From Bacilli bacterium (GTDB taxonomy: Bacteria; Bacillota_I; Bacilli_A; RF39; UBA660): 64,000 bases of DNA. A program made the translations under genes and the position numbers. The DNA lies in the NCBI GenBank assembly GCA_017433415.1, contig JAFRHI010000015.1:19800-83799 (forward strand), given 5' to 3'. Shown piece by piece: positions 17,035-25,377 of this stretch (positions within the stretch are counted from its first letter, which is position 1; the number at the start of each line of letters is the position of its first letter). Under the pieces are notes generated by a model. That model was given only the letters and a program-made list of their open reading frames with translations. It ran no database searches and was not told the DNA's origin.

Positions 17035-17524
17035 AGTATTAATAGCTTTAGTTATCCTATTCCTAGTTTGTGGATGTAGTAGTAAAGAAAAAGTAGAAAT
17101 AAGTGGTGAAAAAATAAATACTAATAAAATGGGACATAAACATTGTGTTAGAAATGCAACTGCAGGTAGTGGTGTAACTGCTGATTTAGAATATGAAGTT
17201 TATTATACAGGTGATACTTTGAATTTGCTTCAAGCTACAGAAAAGGTGCTTTCTACAAGTAACGAAACACTAGATAAATATGAAAATGCCTATAGAAGTA
17301 TTCATGAGCATTACAAAGGATTAGACAACTATGAAGCAGAAGTTGTTAGAACTGAAACAACAGTAACTTCAACAGTAAATATTAATTATGATAAAATAGA
17401 TATTGATGAATTAATTGCTATTGAAGGTGCAGAAGATAATATTTTTGATGATAAAGTCCCTAAATTGTCTAAATGGTTAGAACTTGCTAAAAAAGTAGGG
17501 GCAACATGCGAAGAAGTTGAATAA
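17024..17524 (+). CDS. Lipoprotein, YehR/DUF1307-like
   Basis: Signal peptide with a lipobox-like LVCGC (acylated Cys18 or so), so it is anchored to the outer face of the membrane. The mature part resembles DUF1307/YehR lipoproteins: a strand-rich domain with YEVYYTGDTLN, a helical middle, then VTSTVNINYDKIDIDEL. The match is by eye and moderate. It overlaps the DUF1003 gene and is followed after 10 bases by a tRNA-Arg gene with no promoter in between, so the tRNA is probably cut from the same transcript. Confidence 0.7.
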   Translation: MKNKVLIALVILFLVCGCSSKEKVEISGEKINTNKMGHKHCVRNATAGSGVTADLEYEVYYTGDTLNLLQATEKVLSTSNETLDKYENAYRSIHEHYKGLDNYEAEVVRTETTVTSTVNINYDKIDIDELIAIEGAEDNIFDDKVPKLSKWLELAKKVGATCEEVE

Positions 17525-17534
17525 CTTCTTATTT

Positions 17535-17610
17535 GTTCGGGTAGTGTAACTGGATAAAATAATTCCCTCCGACGGAATTGATAGGGGTTCGAGTCCCCTC
17601 CTGAACACCA
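17535..17610 (+). tRNA. tRNA-Arg (anticodon CCG)
   Basis: 76 bases including encoded CCA. Acceptor GTTCGGG/CCTGAAC (one G-T), discriminator A. Anticodon stem ATTCC/GGAAT around loop CTCCGAC gives anticodon CCG at 17569-17571. T-arm AGGGG-TTCGAGT-CCCCT is perfect. The D-stem GTGT/AAAT has a G-A mismatch at 12-23 and a G-T closing pair, so it is weak. Reads Arg codon CGG. No promoter of its own is visible. Confidence 0.9.
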
Positions 17611-17614
17611 AAAT

Positions 17615-17638
17615 ACAATCTAAATGATTGTTTTTTTT
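17615..17638 (+). terminator. Intrinsic terminator after tRNA-Arg
   Basis: ACAATC/GATTGT stem (17615-17620 with 17626-17631) and eight T. Confidence 0.8.
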
Positions 17639-17708
17639 GTATTAAAGTGTCAACTAAGTTTACATCATATCTGAATTAATATATACTTATAATAAGGAGA
17701 TGAAATAA

Positions 17709-18170
17709 ATGGTTGATTATATTGTAGAAAGAAAAAAATTATATGCTGGTAGATTAATAAAAGGTAGTAGAGTAAGTTATCCAGTACTATTTAAAATAGA
17801 TGAATTTGATTTTGCTGATGATTTATTATCAGATCCACCTAAAAAATATCAAATAAAAGAAAAAACATCTAATGAGGATTATATAGGGGTATTTGTTGAA
17901 AATCCTTTTAAATTAGAAAAATTACTAAAATATCTTGGATATGGTAAAGAATTAACAAGATGTGATTTAATAGATATTTTTGAAAACTTAATATTAGATG
18001 ATGAGTGGTTATTAAATAACAAGGAATTATTTGGTTGGACAAAACACAATTTAGGATATGTAGATGGAAGCTGTCAAGCACTTCCCTATGACTTGTTTTT
18101 AGATTTAGAAGATCTTAGTCGTACACCACAAAAAGAACAAGGCATAGAATATGTTAAAATAATGAAATAA
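17709..18170 (+). CDS. Small acidic protein of unknown function
   Basis: 153 residues, soluble, acidic, with many aromatic residues and no signal peptide or membrane segment. ATG start with AAGGAGATG. It stands alone between the tRNA terminator and its own terminator, so it is a single-gene unit. No family recognised; segments such as YIGVFVENPFKLEKLLKYLGYG look like a compact alpha/beta fold. Confidence 0.7.
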   Translation: MVDYIVERKKLYAGRLIKGSRVSYPVLFKIDEFDFADDLLSDPPKKYQIKEKTSNEDYIGVFVENPFKLEKLLKYLGYGKELTRCDLIDIFENLILDDEWLLNNKELFGWTKHNLGYVDGSCQALPYDLFLDLEDLSRTPQKEQGIEYVKIMK

Positions 18171-18190
18171 AGGAAAGAAGTTTCCTTTTT
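18169..18190 (+). terminator. Intrinsic terminator
   Basis: AAAGGAAA/TTTCCTTT stem (18169-18176 with 18181-18188), GAAG loop, starting at the stop codon. Confidence 0.7.
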
Positions 18191-18226
18191 ATTGTGCAAT
18201 AAAATATTTATTTTATTGAATAATTA

Positions 18227-18235
18227 TGATATTAT
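18227..18235 (+). promoter_or_regulatory. Extended -10 promoter for the MoxR/VWA pair
   Basis: TGATATTAT, 27 bases before the start of the ATPase gene. Confidence 0.4.
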
Positions 18236-18262
18236 ATTAAATACTTATTTAGGGGGAATATC

Positions 18263-20110
18263 ATGCATATCAATAAAATAGATCTTTTAGATGAAAAACA
18301 TTTAAGAGGAGAGAGAAAATTAAAAAGTATTCAAGAAAAAGGTACAGAAAGTAAAGCAACTGATCTTGCTCGTTTATTAGGAGTTAATTATAATTCTGCA
18401 GGTATCGGTGATTATTGGTATAGATGCCAAGCAACTGACAACAAAAAAAGTAAAGGTGAAATGTATTATGTTATGAGTAGTAGTTTTAAAGTTGCTTATC
18501 GCTCAGATGCAAAATCTGGAGTTAGAATCGCCATAGCACTTAGTGAAATAGAAGGACTAGACCCTGAAAAAACAGTTGCCGAAAATATCGCAGCCTTAAA
18601 TTTAGAATATCCACAAACAGTTATTGGCGATTTAGCTGGAGAAACAATTGCTAAACTTTTAGAAACTAATAGTGACGTTATATTAAGAACTGGTAAAATC
18701 CACGATATAGCTGGGCAAAAGTACAATGAATATGAAATCTTTGGAACTAAGTTTATCCGTATGCATCCTAAAACAAAAGAGGCGAATAAATATTTAACTA
18801 ATGGTGAAGTTATTGATCCTGATAAAGAATACTACCTTCGCATTGAACCAATTAGTTTTACATTGGATGAAGATAAAGGCTTAATTTATTCTGATGATAT
18901 CATAAGTTGTAGTATTTATGATAGTCATAAAAGTAAATATGAAAATAGTCAAATATATCGTGATTTAAATGGCGATTTCTTACGTGATTTAAACAATGAA
19001 TTATTAAAAGAAATTGATCAAACTACATTTAAAGAAATAAAATCTGAATATAAAAATCGTTATGGCTTTGATTTTAAACCTTTAACAGAAGAAGAAATAA
19101 TCGAAATATGTATTAATTGTAATATAGCTGTATTTCTTCACGGAAAGACAGGTACTGGAAAAACTGAAAGAATGTTAACTTTAGATAGAGATTTAGAATT
19201 AATTGATTTTGGTTGTACATCAGCAGATGGTTTTACTGGTATTATTGCTAAAGATTATAATTCTCAAGAATTAAAATTATATGAACCATATTGGTATAAA
19301 AGTTTATGCAAAAAATGTGCAGAAAAGCCAAATAAAATTCATATCCTTTTTCTTGAAGAGTTAACTAATGCTAAAAGTGATATTCAAAAAGTAGCTTTTG
19401 AAGTTACTCTAGCTAAAACTTTAACAAATAGTGGCTTTCGTCTTCACTTACCAAAAAATGCCGTTGTTTGTGCAGCTGGTAATGAAAGTGATGAATCAAA
19501 ATCTGCATCTCCATTAAGCGAACCACTATTTGGAAGATTTGCTCATGTCTATATAGATACCGATTCTGAAAGCTGGATTCATTGGGCACTTGATAGGAAA
19601 AAAAATAATAAAGAACTATTATATAGCGCTAAAAAGAAACCAGAAGAAATTCATCCAGCTATAATTGAATATATAAAAATTAGAGGTAATACTGTTTTAC
19701 GTACTCCATATAATGGAAAAACTCCAAATGCTGATCCTAGAAAATGGGCATTAGCATCACAAGCCCTATATGAATGTGGGAATCCTCAAGTACTTAGAGC
19801 TTTTGTAGGCAAAGAATTAACCCAAGATTTTATAAAATTTTCTCAATTATCACTGATATCAGTAGAAGATATAATTATGGGTAATGCTGATCCAAAGCAA
19901 ATATCTACCAACGCTGATGATCGTTGGGCTCAAATAATATATTTAACTTCAGTTGATGATGAACATGTTGATATAGTAAGAGATTTTTTAAGAAATCTTG
20001 ATAAAGAATACTTAAGTGTCTTTGACTATGAATGGTCTAAAAATAATCCTGAAAGAGTTATGCGTTTGTATACTGAAGAAAAAGCTGTTCAAAAAAGGAT
20101 TACAAAATGA
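18263..20110 (+). CDS. MoxR-type AAA+ ATPase with long N-terminal extension
   Basis: AAA+ ATPase of the MoxR/RavA sort. Walker A GKTGTGKT is at 294-301, followed by a Walker B-like ILFLEEL near 356 and the sensor AAGNESDE near 410. The first 270 residues form an extension I do not recognise. ATG start with AGGGGGAA. It overlaps the next gene by ATGA. The partner has a metallopeptidase-like helix and a VWA domain with intact MIDAS. MoxR ATPases commonly work with VWA proteins to remodel or insert metal cofactors into target complexes, so these two genes are very probably one functional unit with an unknown target. Confidence 0.8.
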   Translation: MHINKIDLLDEKHLRGERKLKSIQEKGTESKATDLARLLGVNYNSAGIGDYWYRCQATDNKKSKGEMYYVMSSSFKVAYRSDAKSGVRIAIALSEIEGLDPEKTVAENIAALNLEYPQTVIGDLAGETIAKLLETNSDVILRTGKIHDIAGQKYNEYEIFGTKFIRMHPKTKEANKYLTNGEVIDPDKEYYLRIEPISFTLDEDKGLIYSDDIISCSIYDSHKSKYENSQIYRDLNGDFLRDLNNELLKEIDQTTFKEIKSEYKNRYGFDFKPLTEEEIIEICINCNIAVFLHGKTGTGKTERMLTLDRDLELIDFGCTSADGFTGIIAKDYNSQELKLYEPYWYKSLCKKCAEKPNKIHILFLEELTNAKSDIQKVAFEVTLAKTLTNSGFRLHLPKNAVVCAAGNESDESKSASPLSEPLFGRFAHVYIDTDSESWIHWALDRKKNNKELLYSAKKKPEEIHPAIIEYIKIRGNTVLRTPYNGKTPNADPRKWALASQALYECGNPQVLRAFVGKELTQDFIKFSQLSLISVEDIIMGNADPKQISTNADDRWAQIIYLTSVDDEHVDIVRDFLRNLDKEYLSVFDYEWSKNNPERVMRLYTEEKAVQKRITK

Positions 20111-21480
20111 AAGAAGACATTAAAAAAATTGCCACAAGAGCAACATACCGTTATCCACTGTTTGCACCTACAATAGTTTCTATTAATTATGAATATACAA
20201 CATTACCAGTTCCAGCTCCAGCTTTTACAGATGGAAAAACTTTTTATTATAAAGATTCCTTTTGGAGAGATTTTACATCAGAAGAAAGATTATTCATTTT
20301 TTGCCATGAAATACTCCATATAGTGTTAGCTCATATTTTCCGTAATGCAGGTAAAGATAAAGCGGTTCTAAATTGGGTTGAAGATGCCATAATAAATCAG
20401 TTTTTAGCAAGAGATGGCCTACCTATTCCTGCTGGGGCTGTTAATATACCGGATGCTCTAGATTATTCTGTTGAAGAACTTTATGAAAAATATTATCAGC
20501 TAAAAGCAGAAATTGCTGACTATATGCGACAATTTACATTTCATGTTGATTTAAAAACTTTAAAAGGTAAAATAACAGATCAAAATGGTAATGAAATAGA
20601 AATTGATTTTTCAAAAGGAACACCAATGATTCCAATGAATGATAATCCAAAAACACAAGCAAATGACACATCTCTAAGTAATCAAAAAATTAAAGAGGAG
20701 ATTAATTCAATAATGGAAGCTAATAAAGATCTTCGTGATGAGATAGTAAAAGATGCCGAAAATGAATTAAGAGAAAAAGCTTATTCTGATAACCCTGGAT
20801 TTAATCCTGAATTATATTCTTTAGGACAGGAATTAAGTGAAATGGAAGTCGGATTTCAAAGAGATTTAGTAGACTGGAGAAAATATTTAAAGTTAACTAC
20901 TTCATCAGGAGAAAAGAGAGTTCTATATTATGAAATAGACCCCGACGGAGTTTTACAAAAACAATATAGTAGTGCTGAGCCAGATGAAACAGAAAGTGAA
21001 ATAGTTATTGATAGTAGCGGATCAATGGATATTGATACATTAAAAACAGTACTTCGTGAAGTTAAAAATATTTTAAATACCGGTGAAGTAAAAATGGGTT
21101 TTTGTGATACTAAATTTAGTGGTTTTCAAAATATCTATAGTGACAGTGATATCGATAAAGTAAGAATAGTAGGACGTGGAGGAACTGATTTTGAAGCTAT
21201 GGCTGCAGCTTTCTCTCCTAATGCTGAAAATAAAATAGTTATAACGGATGGTTGGGGCTTTTTCCCAGATGGTTATAATGATGTCTTATGGGTAATAATT
21301 GGTTGGTTTGAACCACCATTTTTAAAAACTCTAAAGGAAAGAAATATTGAATATGCATTTATAGATTTATCAAATCCTGTAATTAGAAACAAAGTAAGAA
21401 ATGCCCATAAAATAATTAGAGAAGAGCCAGAAGAACTAGAAACTGAAACTTATAAAGTATTAGAAAAAATGATAAGTTGA
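20107..21480 (+). CDS. DUF2201-type metallopeptidase-like/VWA-like protein
   Basis: 457 residues. The N-terminal part holds HEILH with a third His (His67, Glu68, His71, His76), the zinc motif of a putative metallopeptidase, preceded by FTSEERLF. The C-terminal part is a VWA-like fold with MIDAS residues DSSGS (302-306) and the metal-binding Thr in GGTDF (359-362). This two-part layout is that of DUF2201 proteins, which pair with MoxR ATPases. The two parts are joined by a charged helical linker (about 190-265). The start overlaps the ATPase stop, so they are translationally coupled. Confidence 0.82.
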   Translation: MKEDIKKIATRATYRYPLFAPTIVSINYEYTTLPVPAPAFTDGKTFYYKDSFWRDFTSEERLFIFCHEILHIVLAHIFRNAGKDKAVLNWVEDAIINQFLARDGLPIPAGAVNIPDALDYSVEELYEKYYQLKAEIADYMRQFTFHVDLKTLKGKITDQNGNEIEIDFSKGTPMIPMNDNPKTQANDTSLSNQKIKEEINSIMEANKDLRDEIVKDAENELREKAYSDNPGFNPELYSLGQELSEMEVGFQRDLVDWRKYLKLTTSSGEKRVLYYEIDPDGVLQKQYSSAEPDETESEIVIDSSGSMDIDTLKTVLREVKNILNTGEVKMGFCDTKFSGFQNIYSDSDIDKVRIVGRGGTDFEAMAAAFSPNAENKIVITDGWGFFPDGYNDVLWVIIGWFEPPFLKTLKERNIEYAFIDLSNPVIRNKVRNAHKIIREEPEELETETYKVLEKMIS

Positions 21481-21531
21481 TTGTTAAAAGAAACACTTTA
21501 TGGTATTATGAAAAAGGTAATAGGAGGATTT

Positions 21532-22002
21532 ATGTCATTAGATAAAGCAAAAGAATATTTAAAAAAATATAAATTAGATAAAGATATTTTAGAGTTTCCA
21601 GTATCATCCGCAACAGTAAAAGAAGCAGCTGAAGCAATTGGTTGTGAAGAAAATGCAATTGCTAAAACGCTATCATTTATGGTAGGTGATAAACCAATTG
21701 TTATTGTTGTTGCTGGCGCAGCTAAAATAGATAATAGTAAATATAAACAAGAATTTCACACAAAAGCAAAAATGCTAGCTTTCGATGATGTTGAAGAATT
21801 AATTGGTCATGCCGTAGGTGGAGTATGTCCATTTGGTGTTAATGAAGGTGTAGATATCTACCTTGACGAATCATTAAAAGATAATGAAATTGTTTATCCA
21901 GCCTGTGGTAGTTCTAATAGTGCTATAAAATTGACAGTAGATAAATTAGCTGAAATAACTGATCACATCAAATGGATAGATGTTTGTAAAAGGGCTGAAT
22001 AA
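21532..22002 (+). CDS. YbaK/EbsC-type aminoacyl-tRNA deacylase
   Basis: 156 residues. Small editing-domain protein that hydrolyses mischarged aminoacyl-tRNA, such as Cys-tRNA(Pro). SSATVKEAAEAIG near 18-30, AIAKTLSFM with the conserved Lys, and GVCPFGV near 98-104 are the family's blocks. I start at this ATG, which follows AGGAGG at 21522-21527. The in-frame TTG at 21481 would add 17 residues with no homology and would touch the preceding stop. Followed closely by cutA. Confidence 0.82.
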   Translation: MSLDKAKEYLKKYKLDKDILEFPVSSATVKEAAEAIGCEENAIAKTLSFMVGDKPIVIVVAGAAKIDNSKYKQEFHTKAKMLAFDDVEELIGHAVGGVCPFGVNEGVDIYLDESLKDNEIVYPACGSSNSAIKLTVDKLAEITDHIKWIDVCKRAE

Positions 22003-22003
22003 T

Positions 22004-22336
22004 ATGAAAAAATATCTATTAATCACAACCGCAACCAACTCAGAAAAAGAAGCTAATAAACTAGCTAGAATATTACTAGAAGATAGATTAATAAGTTGCT
22101 GTCAAATAAGTAAAATTAAAAGTTCCTATTGGTGGAATGGAAAAATAGTAAATGATAATGAATACTTATTACAAATGAAAACAAAAAAAGAATTATATAA
22201 GGAAGTAGAACAAGTAATAAAGAAAAACCATTCTTATGACTTACCAGAAATAGTAGCTTATGAAATAGAGAATGGATCAAATGAATTCTTAAATTGGATT
22301 TCTACTGAAACAAGGGGTAAAACTGAAGCAATATAA
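22004..22336 (+). CDS. cutA: CutA1-like divalent-ion tolerance protein
   Basis: 110 residues, cytosolic trimer-forming family. The pattern is typical: LLITTATNSEKEANKLARILLEDRLISCCQI, then SSYWWNGKIVNDNEYLLQMKT, then HSYDLPEIVAYEI and NWI near the end. The start is the ATG at 22004, since CutA proteins begin right before the first strand. The upstream ATG at 21980 would add eight residues inside the previous gene. Only one base separates it from the deacylase stop, so the genes are coupled. The role in metal tolerance is not firmly established for the family. Confidence 0.85.
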   Translation: MKKYLLITTATNSEKEANKLARILLEDRLISCCQISKIKSSYWWNGKIVNDNEYLLQMKTKKELYKEVEQVIKKNHSYDLPEIVAYEIENGSNEFLNWISTETRGKTEAI

Positions 22337-22352
22337 TTATTAGGGGGATAAA

Positions 22353-23309
22353 ATGGAAGTTTTACGAGAAATACAAAGTCTTTCAGATTCAGAAGTAGAA
22401 GAATATTGTCATAAAAGAATTCAATTACTAGAAGAATATTATAAAGACTGTCGAGGACAATCACTAGGATATCAAGCTGACTGTAACCCATCATTTTTAT
22501 ATTTACGTGAAAGTGACTATTTAATATTAGAAACAAAATGTTTATATAATGGGTACATACCACTAGGTACTAAAATTATTTTTGGTTTTATATGGAATGG
22601 TAGTGACTATATAAATGCTGGACTATATTACTATCTAGATGATACAAGCTATATAACAGATTTTGTTAAATTTATAAAAGATCAGGAAATAGACACTGAA
22701 AATGAACTGTTTGATTGTATCTTGTGTTTTTTAAAGCTCTATTTTGCCCAAAGTGAGTTTAAAAAGATTGACTTTGTAGATAGAGAAAAGATGTTTAAAT
22801 TAATCTCTAAAACAAAAACGTCTTATTATGAACCTATCAAAGAACATAGTAATAAGATGTTTAAAGGCCAAGGTAATGCTCTTTGCACGGAGAATAGTGT
22901 TTTAGCGCAAAATATCTTATCTTTTTTTAATATTGATTCATATATTGCAATTGGTTTAGTAGATACCGATGGAAAAGGTGGCTCAGAACATGCCTTTAAT
23001 TTAATAACTTACACTGATTTAGAAACTGGAAAGAAAATAAATTCATTAATTGATTTTTCAACTTATATTAATATAATGGATATAAATCACAATACAATAG
23101 CTCAACAACCGTATAAGATTAAAGTAAAAGATTTAGATGAAGACTTTATTCATAAATTTTTATCTGGAAAATCAATAATAGAAGAATATAAATATGCATT
23201 TTTAGAATTAGATGAAATATCTTTGCGATTACAAGAAGATTCAAAGATTAAATACTATATTGTTGATGATAATACAGATAAAAACAAGGTAAAGGCATTA
23301 GAAAAATGA
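22353..23309 (+). CDS. Transglutaminase-like cytosolic protein
   Basis: 318 residues with no signal peptide or membrane helix. The region about 178-240 has a transglutaminase-type order: Cys in NALCTENSVLAQNIL, His in SEHAFNLIT, Asp in LIDFSTY. A sequence of helix-Cys, strand-His, strand-Asp is what that fold needs. The N-terminal 150 residues are unrelated to anything I know. A cytosolic position is unusual for such enzymes, which may act as proteases or as inactive scaffolds. Start ATG has TTAGGGGGA. It lies in a run with cutA and csaA. Confidence 0.6.
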   Translation: MEVLREIQSLSDSEVEEYCHKRIQLLEEYYKDCRGQSLGYQADCNPSFLYLRESDYLILETKCLYNGYIPLGTKIIFGFIWNGSDYINAGLYYYLDDTSYITDFVKFIKDQEIDTENELFDCILCFLKLYFAQSEFKKIDFVDREKMFKLISKTKTSYYEPIKEHSNKMFKGQGNALCTENSVLAQNILSFFNIDSYIAIGLVDTDGKGGSEHAFNLITYTDLETGKKINSLIDFSTYINIMDINHNTIAQQPYKIKVKDLDEDFIHKFLSGKSIIEEYKYAFLELDEISLRLQEDSKIKYYIVDDNTDKNKVKALEK

Positions 23310-23321
23310 GAGGTGAAACAA

Positions 23322-23651
23322 ATGGCTACAATTGATGATTTTTTAAAATTAGATATTCGCGTAGGTACTATAGTAGACGCAAAAGTCTTTGAAAAAGCTA
23401 AAAGACCAGCTTACCAATTAAAAGTTGATTTTGGTAAGGAAACAGGTCTTAAAAAAACTTCTGCTCAAATAACAGATGTATATAAGCCAGAAGAATTAAT
23501 AGGTAAACAAGTACTTGGTGTTGTTAATTTTCCACCTAGACAAATTGCTGACTTTATGTCGGAAGTTTTAGTACTAGGAACATATAGTAAAGATGGAGTA
23601 GTATTAATTAAGCCCGATAAAGAAGTAGAAAATGGAGATAAACTAGGATAG
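23322..23651 (+). CDS. csaA: CsaA-type tRNA-binding chaperone-like protein
   Basis: 109-residue OB-fold protein. FLKLDIRVGTIVDAKVFEKAKRPAYQLKVDFG and the later KTSAQITDVYKPEELIGKQVLGVVNFPPRQIADFMSEVLVLG are the CsaA/Trbp111 signature. In Bacillus it is reported as a secretion-related chaperone, and it binds tRNA. The ATG at 23322 follows GAGAGGTGA; the GTG at 23313 is inside that ribosome site and is rejected. Ends in a terminator. Confidence 0.88.
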   Translation: MATIDDFLKLDIRVGTIVDAKVFEKAKRPAYQLKVDFGKETGLKKTSAQITDVYKPEELIGKQVLGVVNFPPRQIADFMSEVLVLGTYSKDGVVLIKPDKEVENGDKLG

Positions 23652-23653
23652 AT

Positions 23654-23679
23654 AACTGCTAAAATTAGCAGTTTTTTTT
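23654..23679 (+). terminator. Intrinsic terminator
   Basis: AACTGCTA/TAGCAGTT stem around 23654-23673, followed by six or more T. Confidence 0.8.
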
Positions 23680-23709
23680 ACGTGTGATCTCCAAGTGTAC
23701 AAAAAAACA

Positions 23710-23743
23710 TTTGCTTGCAAACGGCAATTGAAACTAGTATAAT
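23710..23743 (+). promoter_or_regulatory. Promoter with palindromic operator-like element, copy 1
   Basis: TTTGC-TT-GCAAA (23710-23721) overlaps a -35 TTGCAA (23715-23720); 17 bases later comes TATAAT (23738-23743). Exactly the same arrangement precedes the paralogous gene at 25378, so a shared regulator may bind here. Confidence 0.6.
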
Positions 23744-23780
23744 TAAGTTGAATTGTATGCAAATAATTTGAGGAGGAATT

Positions 23781-25256
23781 ATGAAAAAAAAGATCCTATT
23801 GTATATAATTGTTTCTGTTGCATTGTTTTTTTCTCCAAACAAAGTCTATGCTATTAATCAAGAAGATTGCACAATAACCTGCGATTGGGGTAGTCCAGAA
23901 ATTAGTGAAACAAGAGTTTTAGAAGATACGATTTTGAAGCAATATGAAGATAATGCTAATCAAACAGAAGCAGTTTTTACATTAAGAGATATAAATGATA
24001 AGTTACATGTAAATTATAATAAAATTGGTGATTATTATAATTTGTCCATAAAGGCGACCAAATGCTATTGTCCTATTGCTCCTTCTGCTTATAATGGAAG
24101 TGATGTAAAAGTTGAAAAATTAGCTCAAACAAACATAGTATCCGAAACAGAAGCCTATGACAAAATAGAAGAATTAATTTTAAATCAATTTTCTAATTTT
24201 AATAGCAGTAGTCAAATAGAAAATGGTATTCCAGAAATATATTGTAGTAATAGCAGAGTTAGTATTGATAAAGACTCAACAAATAATATTGTAAAACCTC
24301 TTGCTGCTGTTCCAACACCATCCTGTAGATACTATTATAAAAGTATAGTTTATCCAATGATAGTTGAAGAAATAACATCACCACCAGGATATAAGAAAGC
24401 TGATAAATATGTAGTTTTAATTTTTGGTGTAATAAGTTTTAAATACTCTATGAGTTCTTCATCATATATCAAAGAATTTGAAGTCTTTAATACTGATGAA
24501 AGTTATGGTTATTATAGATATGATCAGTTTTATGACTATTCTAAAATGTATAAATTAACCTCATCTGAACGGACAAAGTTTATGAATAGATATAAAGTAA
24601 ATCTACCAACAGTTGCAACAGATATTTGTCATGAAGAAAAAGATGATAATTGTTATTTATATGATGATGACTATGATAGTTGTCCAACACACACAGTATG
24701 TAATAATGCCAACACAATAGTAAACAATAAAAGCAGAGTAGATTTAAAAATAGATAATTATATTGAAGATACTTCTATAGTAACAGCTAAAAAAGGAGAC
24801 AAATTAAAATATAAAGTAGTAGTAACAAATCAAGGTGGAGATATTTCACATAGTAATGTTATAACATCAGTCATACCAGATGAATTAACATATGTAACAG
24901 GTTCTGCCAGTGGAGGTGGTGTCTATAGCAAAACCACCAAAACAATTACTTGGCTAGTTTCCGAATTATATCCAAACACTCGTAAAGAATTAACATATAA
25001 TGTCACAGTAAATAATGATATAGCTGATATCAATACTATTCAAATGCGTTCTAGTATCGCAAGTGATGAAATTACAGAAATACAATCTACTCCTGTCACA
25101 GTAACAGTTGAAGAAAAGAATTCTAGTAATGTCATCCCAATTTTTGATAGTCCAAAAACAGGAGCCCTTCTATCAATAATAATGTTAATATCTTCACTAG
25201 TAATAGTAGCTATTTTAACAATTAGATATTTTAAAAAGAAACCAATAGGTATGTAG
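23781..25256 (+). CDS. Surface protein with DUF11-like domain and SPKTG anchor, copy 1
   Basis: 491 residues. Signal peptide (1-24). The N-terminal region is cysteine-containing and acidic, with YPMIVEEITSPPGYKKADKYVVL near 188-215. A DUF11-type domain lies at about 325-430 (DLKIDNYIEDTS...KYKVVVTNQGG...VIPDELTYV). The end is a sortase-like tail: SPKTG at about 457-461, then a hydrophobic helix and Lys-rich terminus. SPKTG differs from LPXTG, so a matching sortase elsewhere in the genome is assumed. Close paralogue of the next gene, with the same promoter element and a similar terminator, so the whole cassette was duplicated. Site GAGGAGGAATT. Confidence 0.78.
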   Translation: MKKKILLYIIVSVALFFSPNKVYAINQEDCTITCDWGSPEISETRVLEDTILKQYEDNANQTEAVFTLRDINDKLHVNYNKIGDYYNLSIKATKCYCPIAPSAYNGSDVKVEKLAQTNIVSETEAYDKIEELILNQFSNFNSSSQIENGIPEIYCSNSRVSIDKDSTNNIVKPLAAVPTPSCRYYYKSIVYPMIVEEITSPPGYKKADKYVVLIFGVISFKYSMSSSSYIKEFEVFNTDESYGYYRYDQFYDYSKMYKLTSSERTKFMNRYKVNLPTVATDICHEEKDDNCYLYDDDYDSCPTHTVCNNANTIVNNKSRVDLKIDNYIEDTSIVTAKKGDKLKYKVVVTNQGGDISHSNVITSVIPDELTYVTGSASGGGVYSKTTKTITWLVSELYPNTRKELTYNVTVNNDIADINTIQMRSSIASDEITEIQSTPVTVTVEEKNSSNVIPIFDSPKTGALLSIIMLISSLVIVAILTIRYFKKKPIGM

Positions 25257-25284
25257 AAAGTTTGTTAAATAACAAACTTTTTAT
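25257..25284 (+). terminator. Intrinsic terminator of copy 1
   Basis: AAAGTTTGTTA/TAACAAACTTT (25257-25267 with 25270-25280; effective loop is larger than two bases), then TTATTTT. Same core as the terminator of copy 2. Confidence 0.7.
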
Positions 25285-25307
25285 TTTGTATGATAACAAT
25301 CAAACGA

Positions 25308-25341
25308 TTTGCTTGCAAATAATAAGCTTACTTAGTATAAT
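25308..25341 (+). promoter_or_regulatory. Promoter with palindromic operator-like element, copy 2
   Basis: TTTGC-TT-GCAAA at 25308-25319, -35 TTGCAA at 25313-25318, 17-base spacer, TATAAT at 25336-25341. The surrounding spacer bases differ from copy 1 while the palindrome, boxes and spacing are kept. Confidence 0.6.
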
Positions 25342-25377
25342 TAAATTAAATAATATAAAGAAAATTCGGGAGAAATT

